Positions 1 to 8,275 are shown, numbered from the stretch's first letter. The stretch is 64,000 nucleotides of DNA from Shewanella sp. Isolate11 (GCF_022398315.1 NZ_JAKEVF010000001.1:494669-558668), one strand, 5' to 3'. The notes: generated from the sequence alone by a model not told the origin. Translations and numbers: made by a program.

Positions 1-714
1 CTAACCTTAGTCTGTGCCATGCTGGTGGTGCCTTTTTCGATGGCGGCATCGAATAACACGGCAGATGATACCGAGCAATTAAAACAAAAATTGGCGGACA
101 CTTTGAACGTAGATGTTCAAAGCTTAAATGCTTCGCCAATCCCAGGGCTTTATGAAGCCATCACTAACCGTGGTGTGCTGTATATCTCTGAAGATGGTTC
201 AAAACTGCTTCACGGTAATATCTACGATCTAAATCAAGGCATGAAAAACCTGACCGAAGCCGCTCTTGCCGGCCCTCGCTTAGCGCAAATTAAGCCATTT
301 GAAAAAAACATGCTGGTTTACAAAGCGGATAACGAAAAGCATGTGGTGACAGTATTTACCGATATCACTTGTGGGTATTGCCGTAAGCTGCATAACCAGA
401 TGGCTGAATACAATGATTTAGGCATTACTGTGCGTTACCTAGCTTTCCCTCGTCAGGGCGCGGCGTCTAAAAATGCCAGCGATATGGCCGCGGTTTGGTG
501 TTCCGCCGATCCGTTAAAAGCGATGGACGATGCCAAGGCGGGCAAGCCGGTTGCTAACGCTAAGAAATGTGATGCGAAAATTGCCGAGCAATATAATTTA
601 GGTCAAAGCTTAGGCGTTAACGGTACGCCAGCTATCGTGCTTGAAGATGGCAGCATGGTCCCAGGCTATCAGCCACCTAAAGAGCTGTTTAAAGCGCTAG
701 AAGCAACACAATAA
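1..714 (+). CDS. dsbC: Thiol:disulfide interchange protein DsbC, 5' end outside window
   Basis: Periplasmic disulfide isomerase that reshuffles wrong disulfides in exported proteins. The frame is open from base 1, and residues before the first internal ATG (position 19) read like the hydrophobic core of a signal peptide ending in FSMAAS, so the true start lies upstream. The N-terminal dimerisation domain is followed by a thioredoxin fold with the active-site motif CGYC (about 370-381) and a cis-Pro loop GTPA (about 622-633). Two further cysteines (VWCSAD, KKCDAK) match the structural disulfide of DsbC. It lies upstream of recJ, the usual gammaproteobacterial order. A strong terminator follows, so it probably ends its transcript. 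Confidence 0.93.
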   Translation, partial: LTLVCAMLVVPFSMAASNNTADDTEQLKQKLADTLNVDVQSLNASPIPGLYEAITNRGVLYISEDGSKLLHGNIYDLNQGMKNLTEAALAGPRLAQIKPFEKNMLVYKADNEKHVVTVFTDITCGYCRKLHNQMAEYNDLGITVRYLAFPRQGAASKNASDMAAVWCSADPLKAMDDAKAGKPVANAKKCDAKIAEQYNLGQSLGVNGTPAIVLEDGSMVPGYQPPKELFKALEATQ

Positions 715-743
715 TCCCATTCGATATGTAACATACGATAGGT

Positions 744-773
744 AAAAGGTGAGCCAAGGCTCACCTTTTTTAT
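744..773 (+). terminator. Rho-independent terminator after dsbC
   Basis: An 11-bp stem (AAGGTGAGCC / GGCTCACCTT) with an AA loop is followed by a run of T. It lies 30 bp past the dsbC stop. Confidence 0.9.
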
Positions 774-930
774 TCCACATGAAAAAGTGCTAACGCAGTA
801 GAAATGGCAACAAAGGCTTTTACCTTGGACAAATACTAAACAGCAAAGCTCAACAGGCCCAAGTTTTGCGGTGTGTTATTGCACAGGCTTTGTTAAGCTA
901 GAGCCATCGTTTTCTCAGGCTGTGTTTATT

Positions 931-2655
931 GTGATCCATAAGATAGTTCGTCGCCCTAAAGTGGATGATAGTCATCTTCCCGCCCACCTTTCTCCCATCT
1001 TAAAACAGATCTATGCCAGCCGGGGATGCAGTGACAGCGATTGCGAGTTAGCGCTGGCTAACCTGCTAAGACCCAATACCATGAAAGGCGTTGAACAGGC
1101 GGCGAGTTTGATTGCCGATGCGCTGGCCGATAACCGCAAGATTTTGATCATGGGCGATTTCGATGCCGATGGCGCAACCTCAACCAGTGTGTGTCTACTC
1201 GCTCTACGCATGATGGGTGCTGCCCAGGTCGATTATCTCATTCCCAATCGTTTCGATTATGGCTATGGCCTCAGCCCCGAAATCGTCGCCGTAGCTTACG
1301 AGAAAGGTGCCGAGCTGTTGATCACCGTCGACAATGGCATCTCTTCTATCGAAGGGGTGGCCGCCGCCAAAGCCCTCGGCATGCAAGTGGTCATTACCGA
1401 CCATCACTTACCCGGTAACCAAGTGCCCGACGCCGATGCCATTGTTAATCCCAACCAAGTGGATTGTCAGTTTGCCAGTAAGTCTATTGCAGGGGTGGGA
1501 GTGGCTTTCTATTTGATGACCACCCTGCGAGCCGAACTTAGACAGCGTAACTGGTTTCAGCGTTTAGCTATCGGTGAGCCGAATCTCGCCACGCTGCTGG
1601 ATATCGTGGCTCTGGGCACAGTTGCAGACGTGGTGTCCCTTGATACTAATAACCGCATCTTGGTCGATGCCGGCCTTAAAAGGGTGCGTGCCGGACGTTG
1701 TCGACCTGGGATCACCGCCTTGCTAGAGGTAGCTAAACGTAATACACATCGTATCGTAGCCTCAGATTTTGGTTTTGCCGTCGGGCCGAGACTAAATGCC
1801 GCAGGGCGACTCGATGAAATGGCGCTTGGGGTCGAAACCTTACTCTGCGATGACATCATGTTGGCTCGGCGCATGGCCAGTGAACTTGACAGTCTCAATG
1901 CCGAAAGGCGCGACTTAGAGTCGGATATGCAGCAAGAGGCATTAAAAAGTCTCGAAGCCTTGTCGCTCAATGAGGCCGACCTGCCTTGGGGCATCGCCCT
2001 GTATCAGAGTGATTGGCATCAAGGGGTTATCGGAATTTTAGCCTCGCGTATTAAAGACAGATATCACCGTCCTGTGATCGCCTTTGCTAAGGCCAATAAT
2101 GAAGAGATCAAAGGGTCGGCGCGCTCAATCAAAGGCTTGCATATGCGTGACTTGCTTGAGCTGATCAATGCGCGAAATCCCGGAATGATCATTAAGTTTG
2201 GCGGTCATGCAATGGCGGCCGGACTCTCCTTGAAAGCCGGCGAGTTTGACCGATTCAATCAAGCCTACGATCTGGCTGTACGTGAACTGTTAGCCCCTGA
2301 GCAACTTACCGGCGAGTTGCTTAGCGATGGTGAACTGTTACCGCAGCAGATGAATATGGATCTTGCCAGAACGCTGCGTGATGCAGGCCCTTGGGGACAG
2401 AATTTCCCAGAGCCCTTGTTCGATGGCTATTTCAGGATTGTTCAGCAGCGAATCGTGGGCGAACGTCATCTTAAACTGGTGCTGGAAACAGAGTGCGGTC
2501 AAACCATGGTGGATGCCATCGCCTTTAATGTCGATTTAAAGACTTGGCCCGATGCCACCATTCAGTTCGCGCAAGTGGTTTATAAACTCGACATCAACGA
2601 GTTCAGAGGCAATGAAACCTTGCAGTTGATGGTGGAGCAGATAGAGCCAAGATAG
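931..2655 (+). CDS. recJ: Single-stranded-DNA-specific 5'-3' exonuclease RecJ
   Basis: RecJ degrades single-stranded DNA 5' to 3' in RecF-pathway recombination, mismatch repair and base excision repair. The DHH-family motifs are present: DFDADGATS at about residues 75-83, TDHH at about 156-159 and the DHHA1 motif GGHAMAAG at about 423-430. The open frame starts with GTG at 871, but GTG at 931 (VIHKIVRRP) gives 574 residues, near the 577 of E. coli, and aligns with the family N-terminus, so it is preferred; neither start has a strong Shine-Dalgarno. In E. coli recJ is followed by prfB-lysS; here accessory DNA follows instead. Confidence 0.93.
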   Translation: MIHKIVRRPKVDDSHLPAHLSPILKQIYASRGCSDSDCELALANLLRPNTMKGVEQAASLIADALADNRKILIMGDFDADGATSTSVCLLALRMMGAAQVDYLIPNRFDYGYGLSPEIVAVAYEKGAELLITVDNGISSIEGVAAAKALGMQVVITDHHLPGNQVPDADAIVNPNQVDCQFASKSIAGVGVAFYLMTTLRAELRQRNWFQRLAIGEPNLATLLDIVALGTVADVVSLDTNNRILVDAGLKRVRAGRCRPGITALLEVAKRNTHRIVASDFGFAVGPRLNAAGRLDEMALGVETLLCDDIMLARRMASELDSLNAERRDLESDMQQEALKSLEALSLNEADLPWGIALYQSDWHQGVIGILASRIKDRYHRPVIAFAKANNEEIKGSARSIKGLHMRDLLELINARNPGMIIKFGGHAMAAGLSLKAGEFDRFNQAYDLAVRELLAPEQLTGELLSDGELLPQQMNMDLARTLRDAGPWGQNFPEPLFDGYFRIVQQRIVGERHLKLVLETECGQTMVDAIAFNVDLKTWPDATIQFAQVVYKLDINEFRGNETLQLMVEQIEPR

Positions 2656-3155
2656 TTGCTCCCATATCCCTATGGGGAGGGGGAAAGATTCCCCTTTGGG
2701 GCTTGGGTTGTAACATTGAGCTTCAATGTATTGAATTGCCTGCGGTTAGGTGTTAAGCATTCTGGTTTTCAATCACCTGCGGTGGGCGAATGTGCAGATG
2801 CTACTTCGGGACGCTTTACGCCATCCATGGCCGCTTAACGAAAACATCCCTGTTTTCGATACCCTCAGCCGCATCTACACTTGGTCATTCTATCTCTTCG
2901 ATTTAACGGTATTTACTGCTAACCGAAAAATCTAAAGCTAACTTAGTTTTGCTACAAAATTACTTGTCCCACGTTCCTCATCCATAAAAGGCACTAACCG
3001 ACGGCTTTCAGTAAGACCTTTGTATCAATGCGAACTTCCGATTAAGAGTGCTCGTTCTTTAAGCATTACTCTGATAGAGTGCTTATTAATCAATAGTTTT
3101 GATTTGTTATGTCATAAATAATAGGTTTATCAAATGCGCATGCGCACTAAAAGCT
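2656..3155. other. Gene-free spacer after recJ with a dispersed repeat
   Basis: No credible gene. Short open frames at 2656-2838 and 2750-2935 overlap one another, have no Shine-Dalgarno and encode low-complexity peptides. The segment holds the repeat at 2738-2800 and, at its right end, GTTATGT (3156-3162), which resembles the 3' core of an attC site but has no visible left arm. Confidence 0.6.
2738..2800 (+). repeat. Diverged dispersed repeat, copy A
   Basis: About 60 bp from GCGGTTAGGTGTTAAGC through ATCACCTGCGGTGGGCGAAT match, with scattered changes, the reverse complement of 20645-20715 (GGTTAGGCGTAAAGC through ATCACCTGAGGTAAGCGAAT). The unit is non-coding and appears to be a Shewanella intergenic repeat; its family name is not known to me. 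Confidence 0.7.
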
Positions 3156-3186
3156 GTTATGTGTAAAGGCAAGGGATTAGAATCGT

Positions 3187-3669
3187 ATGCATTTTTGGTT
3201 TGATCTTATAGACAAGTGGGTTAAAAGTGGCAGAGGCCAGTATGGAATAAGCTTTCCATTTTTAGTTGGAGCCATTGCATTAAAAACCAAGGAAAAATCT
3301 GCCAAAAATCTCATTGATGAAATTTTCGAAAATATTATCAGCAATCCTGTTCCTGGATATTATTGCGAAGTTCGGTGGTGTGGAAAAATAAAGGAGCCAG
3401 TTGCATCTATTAAAGAAATTGAGTCGATTGCTAGAGTAGCCATAAAAGATAAGTACGATTCAGGTGGTCAAGTCTCTTTAGCATTCACTACAGATCTTAT
3501 GAGCATGTTCAATCTAGACTGTGAAACTAAAGAAGAGTGTGTGCTAAAACTTAAAGACTTAACTATGGGGATTGTCGAGAAAGGCGTATTTTCCAAAAAT
3601 TGTGGCGCATTTACTGAGTTTACAAATGATGATTTAGTCTTTATTAATCAAGTCTATGAGAAAATCTAA
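3187..3669 (+). CDS. Hypothetical protein, probable integron-cassette gene 1
   Basis: 160 residues, no family recognised. It reads as a soluble mixed alpha/beta protein with no signal peptide or membrane segment, beginning MHFWFDLIDKWVK, with five cysteines including a CETKEEC pair near residue 117. ATG at 3187 follows a weak purine stretch (AAGGCAAGGG, about 3166-3175). The gene is much richer in A+T than recJ. It begins about 30 bp after a GTTATGT core-like sequence and ends at an attC-like inverted repeat (3665-3747), as cassette genes do. The function cannot be inferred. Confidence 0.7.
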   Translation: MHFWFDLIDKWVKSGRGQYGISFPFLVGAIALKTKEKSAKNLIDEIFENIISNPVPGYYCEVRWCGKIKEPVASIKEIESIARVAIKDKYDSGGQVSLAFTTDLMSMFNLDCETKEECVLKLKDLTMGIVEKGVFSKNCGAFTEFTNDDLVFINQVYEKI

Positions 3670-3747
3670 TCAACGCCAGAAAGCTGGCTCGGATCTCCAC
3701 TCCGGAGTTTCATGCTTGCGTTACTGTCCATTGTTAGGGAGTTATAA
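3665..3747 (+). repeat. attC-like imperfect inverted repeat between cassette genes 1 and 2
   Basis: The left arm CTAATCAACGCCAGAAAGC pairs imperfectly with the right arm GCGTTACTGTCCATTGTTAG, and a smaller hairpin (CGGA/TCCG) sits at the centre. The right end holds GTTAGGG and GTTATAA, either of which could serve as the cleaved core; GTTATAAGCC followed at once by AAAAGGAG is a typical cassette 5' junction. The pairing is weaker than in the 4535-4630 site. Confidence 0.5.
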
Positions 3748-3851
3748 GCCAAAAGGAGTTCGGCATCAATTTTATCCAATTATGGCTTCTTAGAAAGCTA
3801 AACCAAAAACCTGCACCAGATACAATATCACGTTCAGGCGATGCTGCTCAC

Positions 3852-4445
3852 TTGGTTGACTGTGTCGTTATTTATGTAAGAGCAATAGATGATAGTTGGA
3901 CTTTACTCGTTAAAAATGTGCACAAAAAAGGATTTGAAGGTAAGTTCTGGAGTGGTGTAAAGGAGCATTCTGACGTATGCATTCCTTTTTCTTTACTGAA
4001 AGGTGAAAAGTTAGATATCACCCACTTTTTTGGATCTTATGATCTTAAATATAAATCCCTAACCAATTATTTTTTATCAGGTGTAATACCCGTTAATAGG
4101 TGTAAAATCTGGTTAGGTAAATTAGATCAATTTCTTTTTAACAGAAAAGGATTAATTAGATCTGAACGTATGGATACTCTGAAACTTATTTTAGAGAAAA
4201 CAATCGAGAATAAAAATTTTAAACTTAATGAGTCTTCGTTAGCTACCTTGCTCCATACACAAAAGTGGGTCTTTCATCCAGATAAAGAGCGTCAGCTGAG
4301 TTACGGAAAATTATTATTGGAGTCTCTAGTTGAAAGTGGTGAATTAATACAAGAGCGCTATGAATACAAACTTTCAGCTAAAGCATTGAATACAATTTCT
4401 GATTATGAAGATGAATTGAAAAAGCACAATCAAAATTTAGCATAA
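3852..4445 (+). CDS. Hypothetical protein, probable integron-cassette gene 2, start uncertain
   Basis: Not recognised. At least 197 residues, AT-rich, soluble and basic, ending in a helical KKHNQNLA tail; no signal or membrane segment. TTG at 3852 is the first canonical start in frame, but the frame is open upstream to the cassette junction at 3741. A strong Shine-Dalgarno AAAAGGAG (3751-3758) precedes an in-frame ATC at 3765, which would add 29 residues (NFIQLWLLRKLNQK...). Either a rare ATC start is used, or an ancestral ATG was mutated. The C-terminal part (about residues 110-190) looks like a winged-helix-type fold, but this is a guess. Confidence 0.65.
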   Translation: MVDCVVIYVRAIDDSWTLLVKNVHKKGFEGKFWSGVKEHSDVCIPFSLLKGEKLDITHFFGSYDLKYKSLTNYFLSGVIPVNRCKIWLGKLDQFLFNRKGLIRSERMDTLKLILEKTIENKNFKLNESSLATLLHTQKWVFHPDKERQLSYGKLLLESLVESGELIQERYEYKLSAKALNTISDYEDELKKHNQNLA

Positions 4446-4454
4446 TCTAAATCA

Positions 4455-4529
4455 ATGAAATGGCTAACAATTGTATTAATAATAGTAGCTATAGTGCAGA
4501 CAACGGTATCTTACATAACATCAGGGTAA
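4455..4529 (+). CDS. Possible 24-residue single-pass membrane peptide
   Basis: ATG at 4455, nine bases after the preceding stop, opens a frame of 24 codons ending TAA at 4527-4529, just before the attC site. The peptide is MKWLTIVLIIVAIVQTTV plus six residues: a Lys/Trp start and one hydrophobic helix, like small inner-membrane peptides and type I toxins. There is no clear Shine-Dalgarno, so translation would depend on coupling to the upstream gene. It could be chance in AT-rich DNA. Confidence 0.3.
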   Translation: MKWLTIVLIIVAIVQTTVSYITSG

Positions 4530-4534
4530 ATGGC

Positions 4535-4630
4535 TTATAACAAGTATTTCAAAAGGAAAAAACAGTTGGTTTTTACACCTCCTCGCTTACTTTAATCAAC
4601 TATTATTTGCCTCTTAATTAGGTGTTACCA
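4535..4630 (+). repeat. Integron attC recombination site
   Basis: A 96-bp imperfect palindrome. The left end TTATAAC and right end GTTACCA are the core sites. The left arm (ATTTCAAAAGGAAAAAACAG then TTGG) folds onto the right arm (CAACTATTATTTGCCTCTTA then ATTAGGTG) with the unpaired bases and variable central spacer expected of attC. The pattern TATAACAAG...TTTGCCTCTTAATTAGG(T)GTTA resembles Vibrio and Shewanella chromosomal cassette sites. Recombination would fall between 4624 and 4625. Confidence 0.82.
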
Positions 4631-4985
4631 ATATCAATATTACTCCAAACTAAGTGTGTTAAATCTAATAATCTAACTCGCTTTGTCCAAAACTTTCTCA
4701 TACGGTCAAATCGAAGAGACTGAATATCCCAGTGTAGGTGCGGCTGCGGACGTTGATGGCATGGATGCCATCGTCGAGCCTACAGGGATGTACTCGTGGC
4801 GTGTAGCAGAAGTACCTACACATAGCCTGCTGCAAGCAATTCAAAACCATAAAGCCAAACGCTAAAGTTAAGTGAATACAGCTTAATGATCAGGGATACT
4901 AAGCTGCCTGTATCTAAGGCAAGCAATCAACCAACCTCATGAAGCAACCGAGGGGCTGAATGCTAATCAGCCCACTATTAGCCTG
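4631..4985. other. Spacer holding a dispersed repeat, no gene
   Basis: The stretch 4708-4748 (GTCAAATCGAAGAGA...GTGTAGGTGCGG) aligns with 20424-20463 (same first 15 bases, then ...GTGTAAACGCGG). The adjoining 4750-4850 resembles intergenic repeat text of Shewanella genomes. A 60-codon open frame at 4683-4865 lies entirely inside the repeat, starts with TTG without a Shine-Dalgarno, and is not called as a gene. Confidence 0.5.
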
Positions 4986-6140
4986 TTACCCTAATACATC
5001 ACCCAACACCCGTTGCCAGTTTTCGCCCATGATCTTAGCGCGCTGACTGCTACTGAATCCTGCTTGAGACAGGGCATTATCGATGCGCTCCATGCGCTGA
5101 ATATGGTTAAGCTCTGGTATCACCACATGCTCTGGTTCGACATCAAACCCTAAAACGCCACGGGCGCGTAAGCTGTGCCACCACTCTACATATTGTTTCA
5201 CCCCTTCGGCGTTATCATTATTGAGTTTGAGCAGATTCTTTTGTCCGCGAAGTGGGTAGTCGTTGGCAATGGCGACGGCATTGATGCCGCCAATATTGGC
5301 CACATGCTTTAACTGAGCTACATAATGTTCAGTGGTGGGAACCTTGTCGTTGGTGAGCCAGAAGCTCATCATAAACACGCCGAACAAACCGCCGGTATCG
5401 GCAATGGCTTTGATCACCTCATCCGGTGAGCAGCGGGCGTGATTAACCAGCGCCCTTACGGCACCGTGACTCTGTACTATGGGCGCACGGCTGGCTTTGG
5501 CGCTGTCTAATGCCGACTGTGGGCTGGAATGGCTGACATCGATAAGCATCTTGTGGCTATTGAGCTTGTCGATTAACTGATGACCCGCAGCTGTCAGAGG
5601 CAAATTGAGCCCTTGTTTGCCATCGTTATCTAATGCGCCACCGCTGAATTTGTTGCCATAGTGATGAGTCAGTTGCAGCACTCTGAGACCGCGTTGATAA
5701 AACTCATCCACTTGGTTTAAGCCTTGGTCGATACTGTCTTCGACGCAATCGGCTCCTTGAATTTGGAAGAACACTGCGGTGCGGCCACTGCTGTGAGCAC
5801 GTTTAATATCTTGGGATGATTGACCCAGCAGTAGTTTATCTGGATGTTGATTCACTCTGGCTAAGGCATCGCTGATACTTTTTACACAGGCGTTATAGGT
5901 GCGCTTGTAATTGGTGGTGCCATCGCTTTGTTTGATGGCTTCGATGGCAGAGATATCACACAGATAGGCATCGAGCTTAGATGCGCCAAGATCGGCTAAA
6001 TCATCAGGAAGAAACGACAGGCCATCGATATACAAAGGCTTATCAGATTGTGCCCAGGCTGTGATGGGGGGGAGTTGTGACAGTAGGCCCGCTGCGGCTA
6101 AACTTTTAATCAGTTGGCGTCGGTTAACTTCGATGGCCAT
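4986..6140 (-). CDS. Peptidase M19 (membrane dipeptidase)-like exported protein, metal ligands partly missing
   Basis: 384 residues. It starts MAIEVNRRQLIKSLAAAGLL, a twin-arginine-like export signal ending near AWAQ. The body follows the M19 (renal dipeptidase) pattern, but the family's metal-binding HxD motif after the first strand reads YIDGLS here (about residues 36-41), and the bridging Glu is replaced in QIQGAD (about 126). The two later histidines are kept in DVSHSS (about 200) and QSHGAV (about 221); a DY pair lies near 291. It may be a divergent or inactive relative. It is last in a leftward operon after a TetR gene (44 bp gap) and an aldehyde dehydrogenase. Confidence 0.8.
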   Translation of the reverse strand: MAIEVNRRQLIKSLAAAGLLSQLPPITAWAQSDKPLYIDGLSFLPDDLADLGASKLDAYLCDISAIEAIKQSDGTTNYKRTYNACVKSISDALARVNQHPDKLLLGQSSQDIKRAHSSGRTAVFFQIQGADCVEDSIDQGLNQVDEFYQRGLRVLQLTHHYGNKFSGGALDNDGKQGLNLPLTAAGHQLIDKLNSHKMLIDVSHSSPQSALDSAKASRAPIVQSHGAVRALVNHARCSPDEVIKAIADTGGLFGVFMMSFWLTNDKVPTTEHYVAQLKHVANIGGINAVAIANDYPLRGQKNLLKLNNDNAEGVKQYVEWWHSLRARGVLGFDVEPEHVVIPELNHIQRMERIDNALSQAGFSSSQRAKIMGENWQRVLGDVLG

Positions 6141-6184
6141 AAATTGCCTCTAATGGTGTGGCGGATAAAAAATGGCTGATAAAC

Positions 6185-6757
6185 TCAGCTCGCGATGGCA
6201 TGCCAAAATAGTTTAAAGCTGGCTTGTTTATGACTATCTATGTGCCAGTAATCGGGATTGTCGCTGAAGTAACGGGTCGCCGCAAGGAACTGGCCGTGGC
6301 AATTGTCTTGCATCAGCTTAATAGGGTAATCGGCAATCATTGCCTTAGCCTGTCCCTGTTTTATTAAGTCGGTGATAAAGCCTAAAATACTGTTCATCGC
6401 TTGCTCGCGCAGCTCTGTGGCTATGGTTGGGGAAAGCGAATAAAGCTGGAAGAAATGTTGTTTTACGGGATTATTCGCCGCCCATTCTAATGCGCTAAAC
6501 CATAAATTTCTGGCATTGGCTTTCAGTCCATCATCAGGATTCATACTGCTTTTAATTGCATCGGCAAACTCCTGTTTGATGTTCAAAAACAGGTATTCCA
6601 TCAAGGCTTCTTTCGACGGGAAGTGATGAAATAGCGTACCAGTGGCAACCCCGGCGCCGCGAGCTATGGCTGCGGTGCTGGTGGCATGAAAACCTTGCTC
6701 TACAAACAGGGTTAATGCGGTATCTAAGATGGCTTTTTTCTTATCGGTGATCTTCAT
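6185..6757 (-). CDS. TetR family transcriptional regulator
   Basis: 190 residues. The N-terminal helix-turn-helix has the TetR pattern (KKAILDTALTLFVEQGFHATST, then GVATGTLFHHFPSKEALMEY, residues about 6-55); the C-terminal ligand-binding region is family-variable. It lies 13 bp after the aldehyde dehydrogenase gene and 44 bp before the M19-like gene, all leftward. The palindromic site at 8276-8293 upstream of the operon is its likely operator, which would make it an autoregulated local repressor. The inducing ligand is unknown; an aldehyde or related lipid would fit the operon. Confidence 0.9.
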   Translation of the reverse strand: MKITDKKKAILDTALTLFVEQGFHATSTAAIARGAGVATGTLFHHFPSKEALMEYLFLNIKQEFADAIKSSMNPDDGLKANARNLWFSALEWAANNPVKQHFFQLYSLSPTIATELREQAMNSILGFITDLIKQGQAKAMIADYPIKLMQDNCHGQFLAATRYFSDNPDYWHIDSHKQASFKLFWHAIAS

Positions 6758-6770
6758 TGCTTTGTCTCAC

Positions 6771-8189
6771 CTAGCGTAGAAATAGCTTCATCAGGAATTT
6801 CTGGATGCCTTTGCCATACGGTGGGTGCACCAGCTTACCGGTATTGAGCTTGCCACGGCTAAAGACGGTTTTGGCATGGCTCATGGTTAAGAAACCTTCC
6901 TTGCCATGATAATGCCCCATCCCAGATGGACCAATGCCGCCAAACGGTGCGTCATCGGCGGCCACATGAAATACCGTTTCGTTAACACACACGCCACCAG
7001 AGTGGGTTTGATTGAGAACTTGCTCCACGGCGGCATTATCGAAACTCATGATATACAAGGCCAGCGGACGTGGTCTTTGGTTGATGTAATCTATGGCTTC
7101 ACTCAGCTTGTCATATTCGAGTACGGGCAGCAGTGGACCAAATATCTCCTGCTGCATGATCAACATTTCATCCGACACATTAGTGACCAGCTGAGTCGGC
7201 ATTTTACGTTGCAGACTATCTATGGCTAAGTTGTTGACTGAATGGATAGTTGCGCCTTTTTGTTTGGCATCATCGAGCACATTAAGTAAGCGATCAAACT
7301 GGCTTTGATTGATGATGGCGCCATAGTCTGGATTATCGGCAAAGCTGCCGTATAACTGGGTAAATTTGCGCTCAAATGCCTGCTTAAACTGGGCTAGTTT
7401 GCCTTTAGGCAGCAATACATAATCTGGTGCAACGCAGATCTGTCCTGCGTTGAGGCACTTGCCATAAATCATTCGCTCAACCGCAATATCTAGGTCCATA
7501 TCTGGAGCAATAATGACGGGCGATTTACCGCCTAATTCTAAGGTCACAGGCGTGAGATTGTCGGCTGCGGCGCGCATCACCAAACGTCCTACTTGGGTTG
7601 AACCAGTAAACAGCAGATGGTCAAAGGCGAGGGCTGAGAAGGCCGCGGCGACATCGGCTTCGCCTTCAATCACCATGACTTGTTCGGCTTCAAACTGACT
7701 AGCTAAAAGCTGTTTTAACACCTGATTAGTATTCGGGGTGAATTCCGACAGCTTTAACATGGCGCAGTTACCCGCGGCCAGTGCGGTGATTAAAGGACCA
7801 ATCGATAACATCACCGGAAAGTTCCACGGCACAATAATGCCAATGACACCTAATGGCTGATAATGCACCGACACTTTGGCTGGTGCCAGTAACAATCCCG
7901 CGTGTCTGTGGCTGGGCTTAAGCCACTTTTTGAGGTTTTTCAGGGTGTAATTGATGTTGTTGATACAGGGCATGATATCGGAAATCAAACTATCGTCAGG
8001 GCTACGATGGCCATAATCTTTCGATAACGCTTCGAGTAACGCTTGCTGGTTGGCTAGCAGTGCAGTCTTTAGTTTGTGCAAGTTGGCCTCTCGTGTTGCC
8101 AAGCTCGGTACAGGCTGTTGTTGATAAAAGGCTTTTTGCTGTTTTAAGCGCTGATTTAATTCGGTAGCGATATCGATGGCAACTGACAT
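6771..8189 (-). CDS. Aldehyde dehydrogenase, coniferyl-aldehyde-dehydrogenase type
   Basis: 472 residues, NAD(P)-dependent oxidation of an aldehyde to the acid. The family motifs are present: IVPWNFPV (substrate/cofactor loop, about 118-125), FTGSTQVGR (about 195-203), the general-base motif LELGGKSP (about 217-224) and the nucleophile cysteine in NAGQICVAPD (about 250). The C-terminal basic helical tail (GIQKFLMKLFLR) is typical of the membrane-associated, CalB-like/fatty aldehyde branch. The first gene of the operon; its promoter region holds the perfect TetR-type palindrome. The actual substrate cannot be read from sequence; medium- or long-chain aldehydes are as likely as coniferyl aldehyde. 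Confidence 0.88.
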   Translation of the reverse strand: MSVAIDIATELNQRLKQQKAFYQQQPVPSLATREANLHKLKTALLANQQALLEALSKDYGHRSPDDSLISDIMPCINNINYTLKNLKKWLKPSHRHAGLLLAPAKVSVHYQPLGVIGIIVPWNFPVMLSIGPLITALAAGNCAMLKLSEFTPNTNQVLKQLLASQFEAEQVMVIEGEADVAAAFSALAFDHLLFTGSTQVGRLVMRAAADNLTPVTLELGGKSPVIIAPDMDLDIAVERMIYGKCLNAGQICVAPDYVLLPKGKLAQFKQAFERKFTQLYGSFADNPDYGAIINQSQFDRLLNVLDDAKQKGATIHSVNNLAIDSLQRKMPTQLVTNVSDEMLIMQQEIFGPLLPVLEYDKLSEAIDYINQRPRPLALYIMSFDNAAVEQVLNQTHSGGVCVNETVFHVAADDAPFGGIGPSGMGHYHGKEGFLTMSHAKTVFSRGKLNTGKLVHPPYGKGIQKFLMKLFLR

Positions 8190-8275
8190 TTTGGTTTCCT
8201 ATCTCGTTTTTGCATCAGGGTTTTGATGCGAGTTTGCGGTGGTTATTTTAAGGTGTTTAATCTGCTTAAAACAAA

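Noticed and set aside
2656..2935. Two overlapping short open frames after recJ
   Set aside because: No Shine-Dalgarno, low-complexity content, and they overlap each other and a dispersed repeat.
3100..3162. Third attC site before cassette gene 1
   Set aside because: Only the right core-like GTTATGT is visible; no left arm with TAAC and complementary bases could be paired, so it is not called.
3841..3843. ATG as start of cassette gene 2
   Set aside because: It is in a different frame from the 197-codon gene.
4683..4865. 60-codon open frame
   Set aside because: TTG start without Shine-Dalgarno, wholly inside a dispersed repeat segment.
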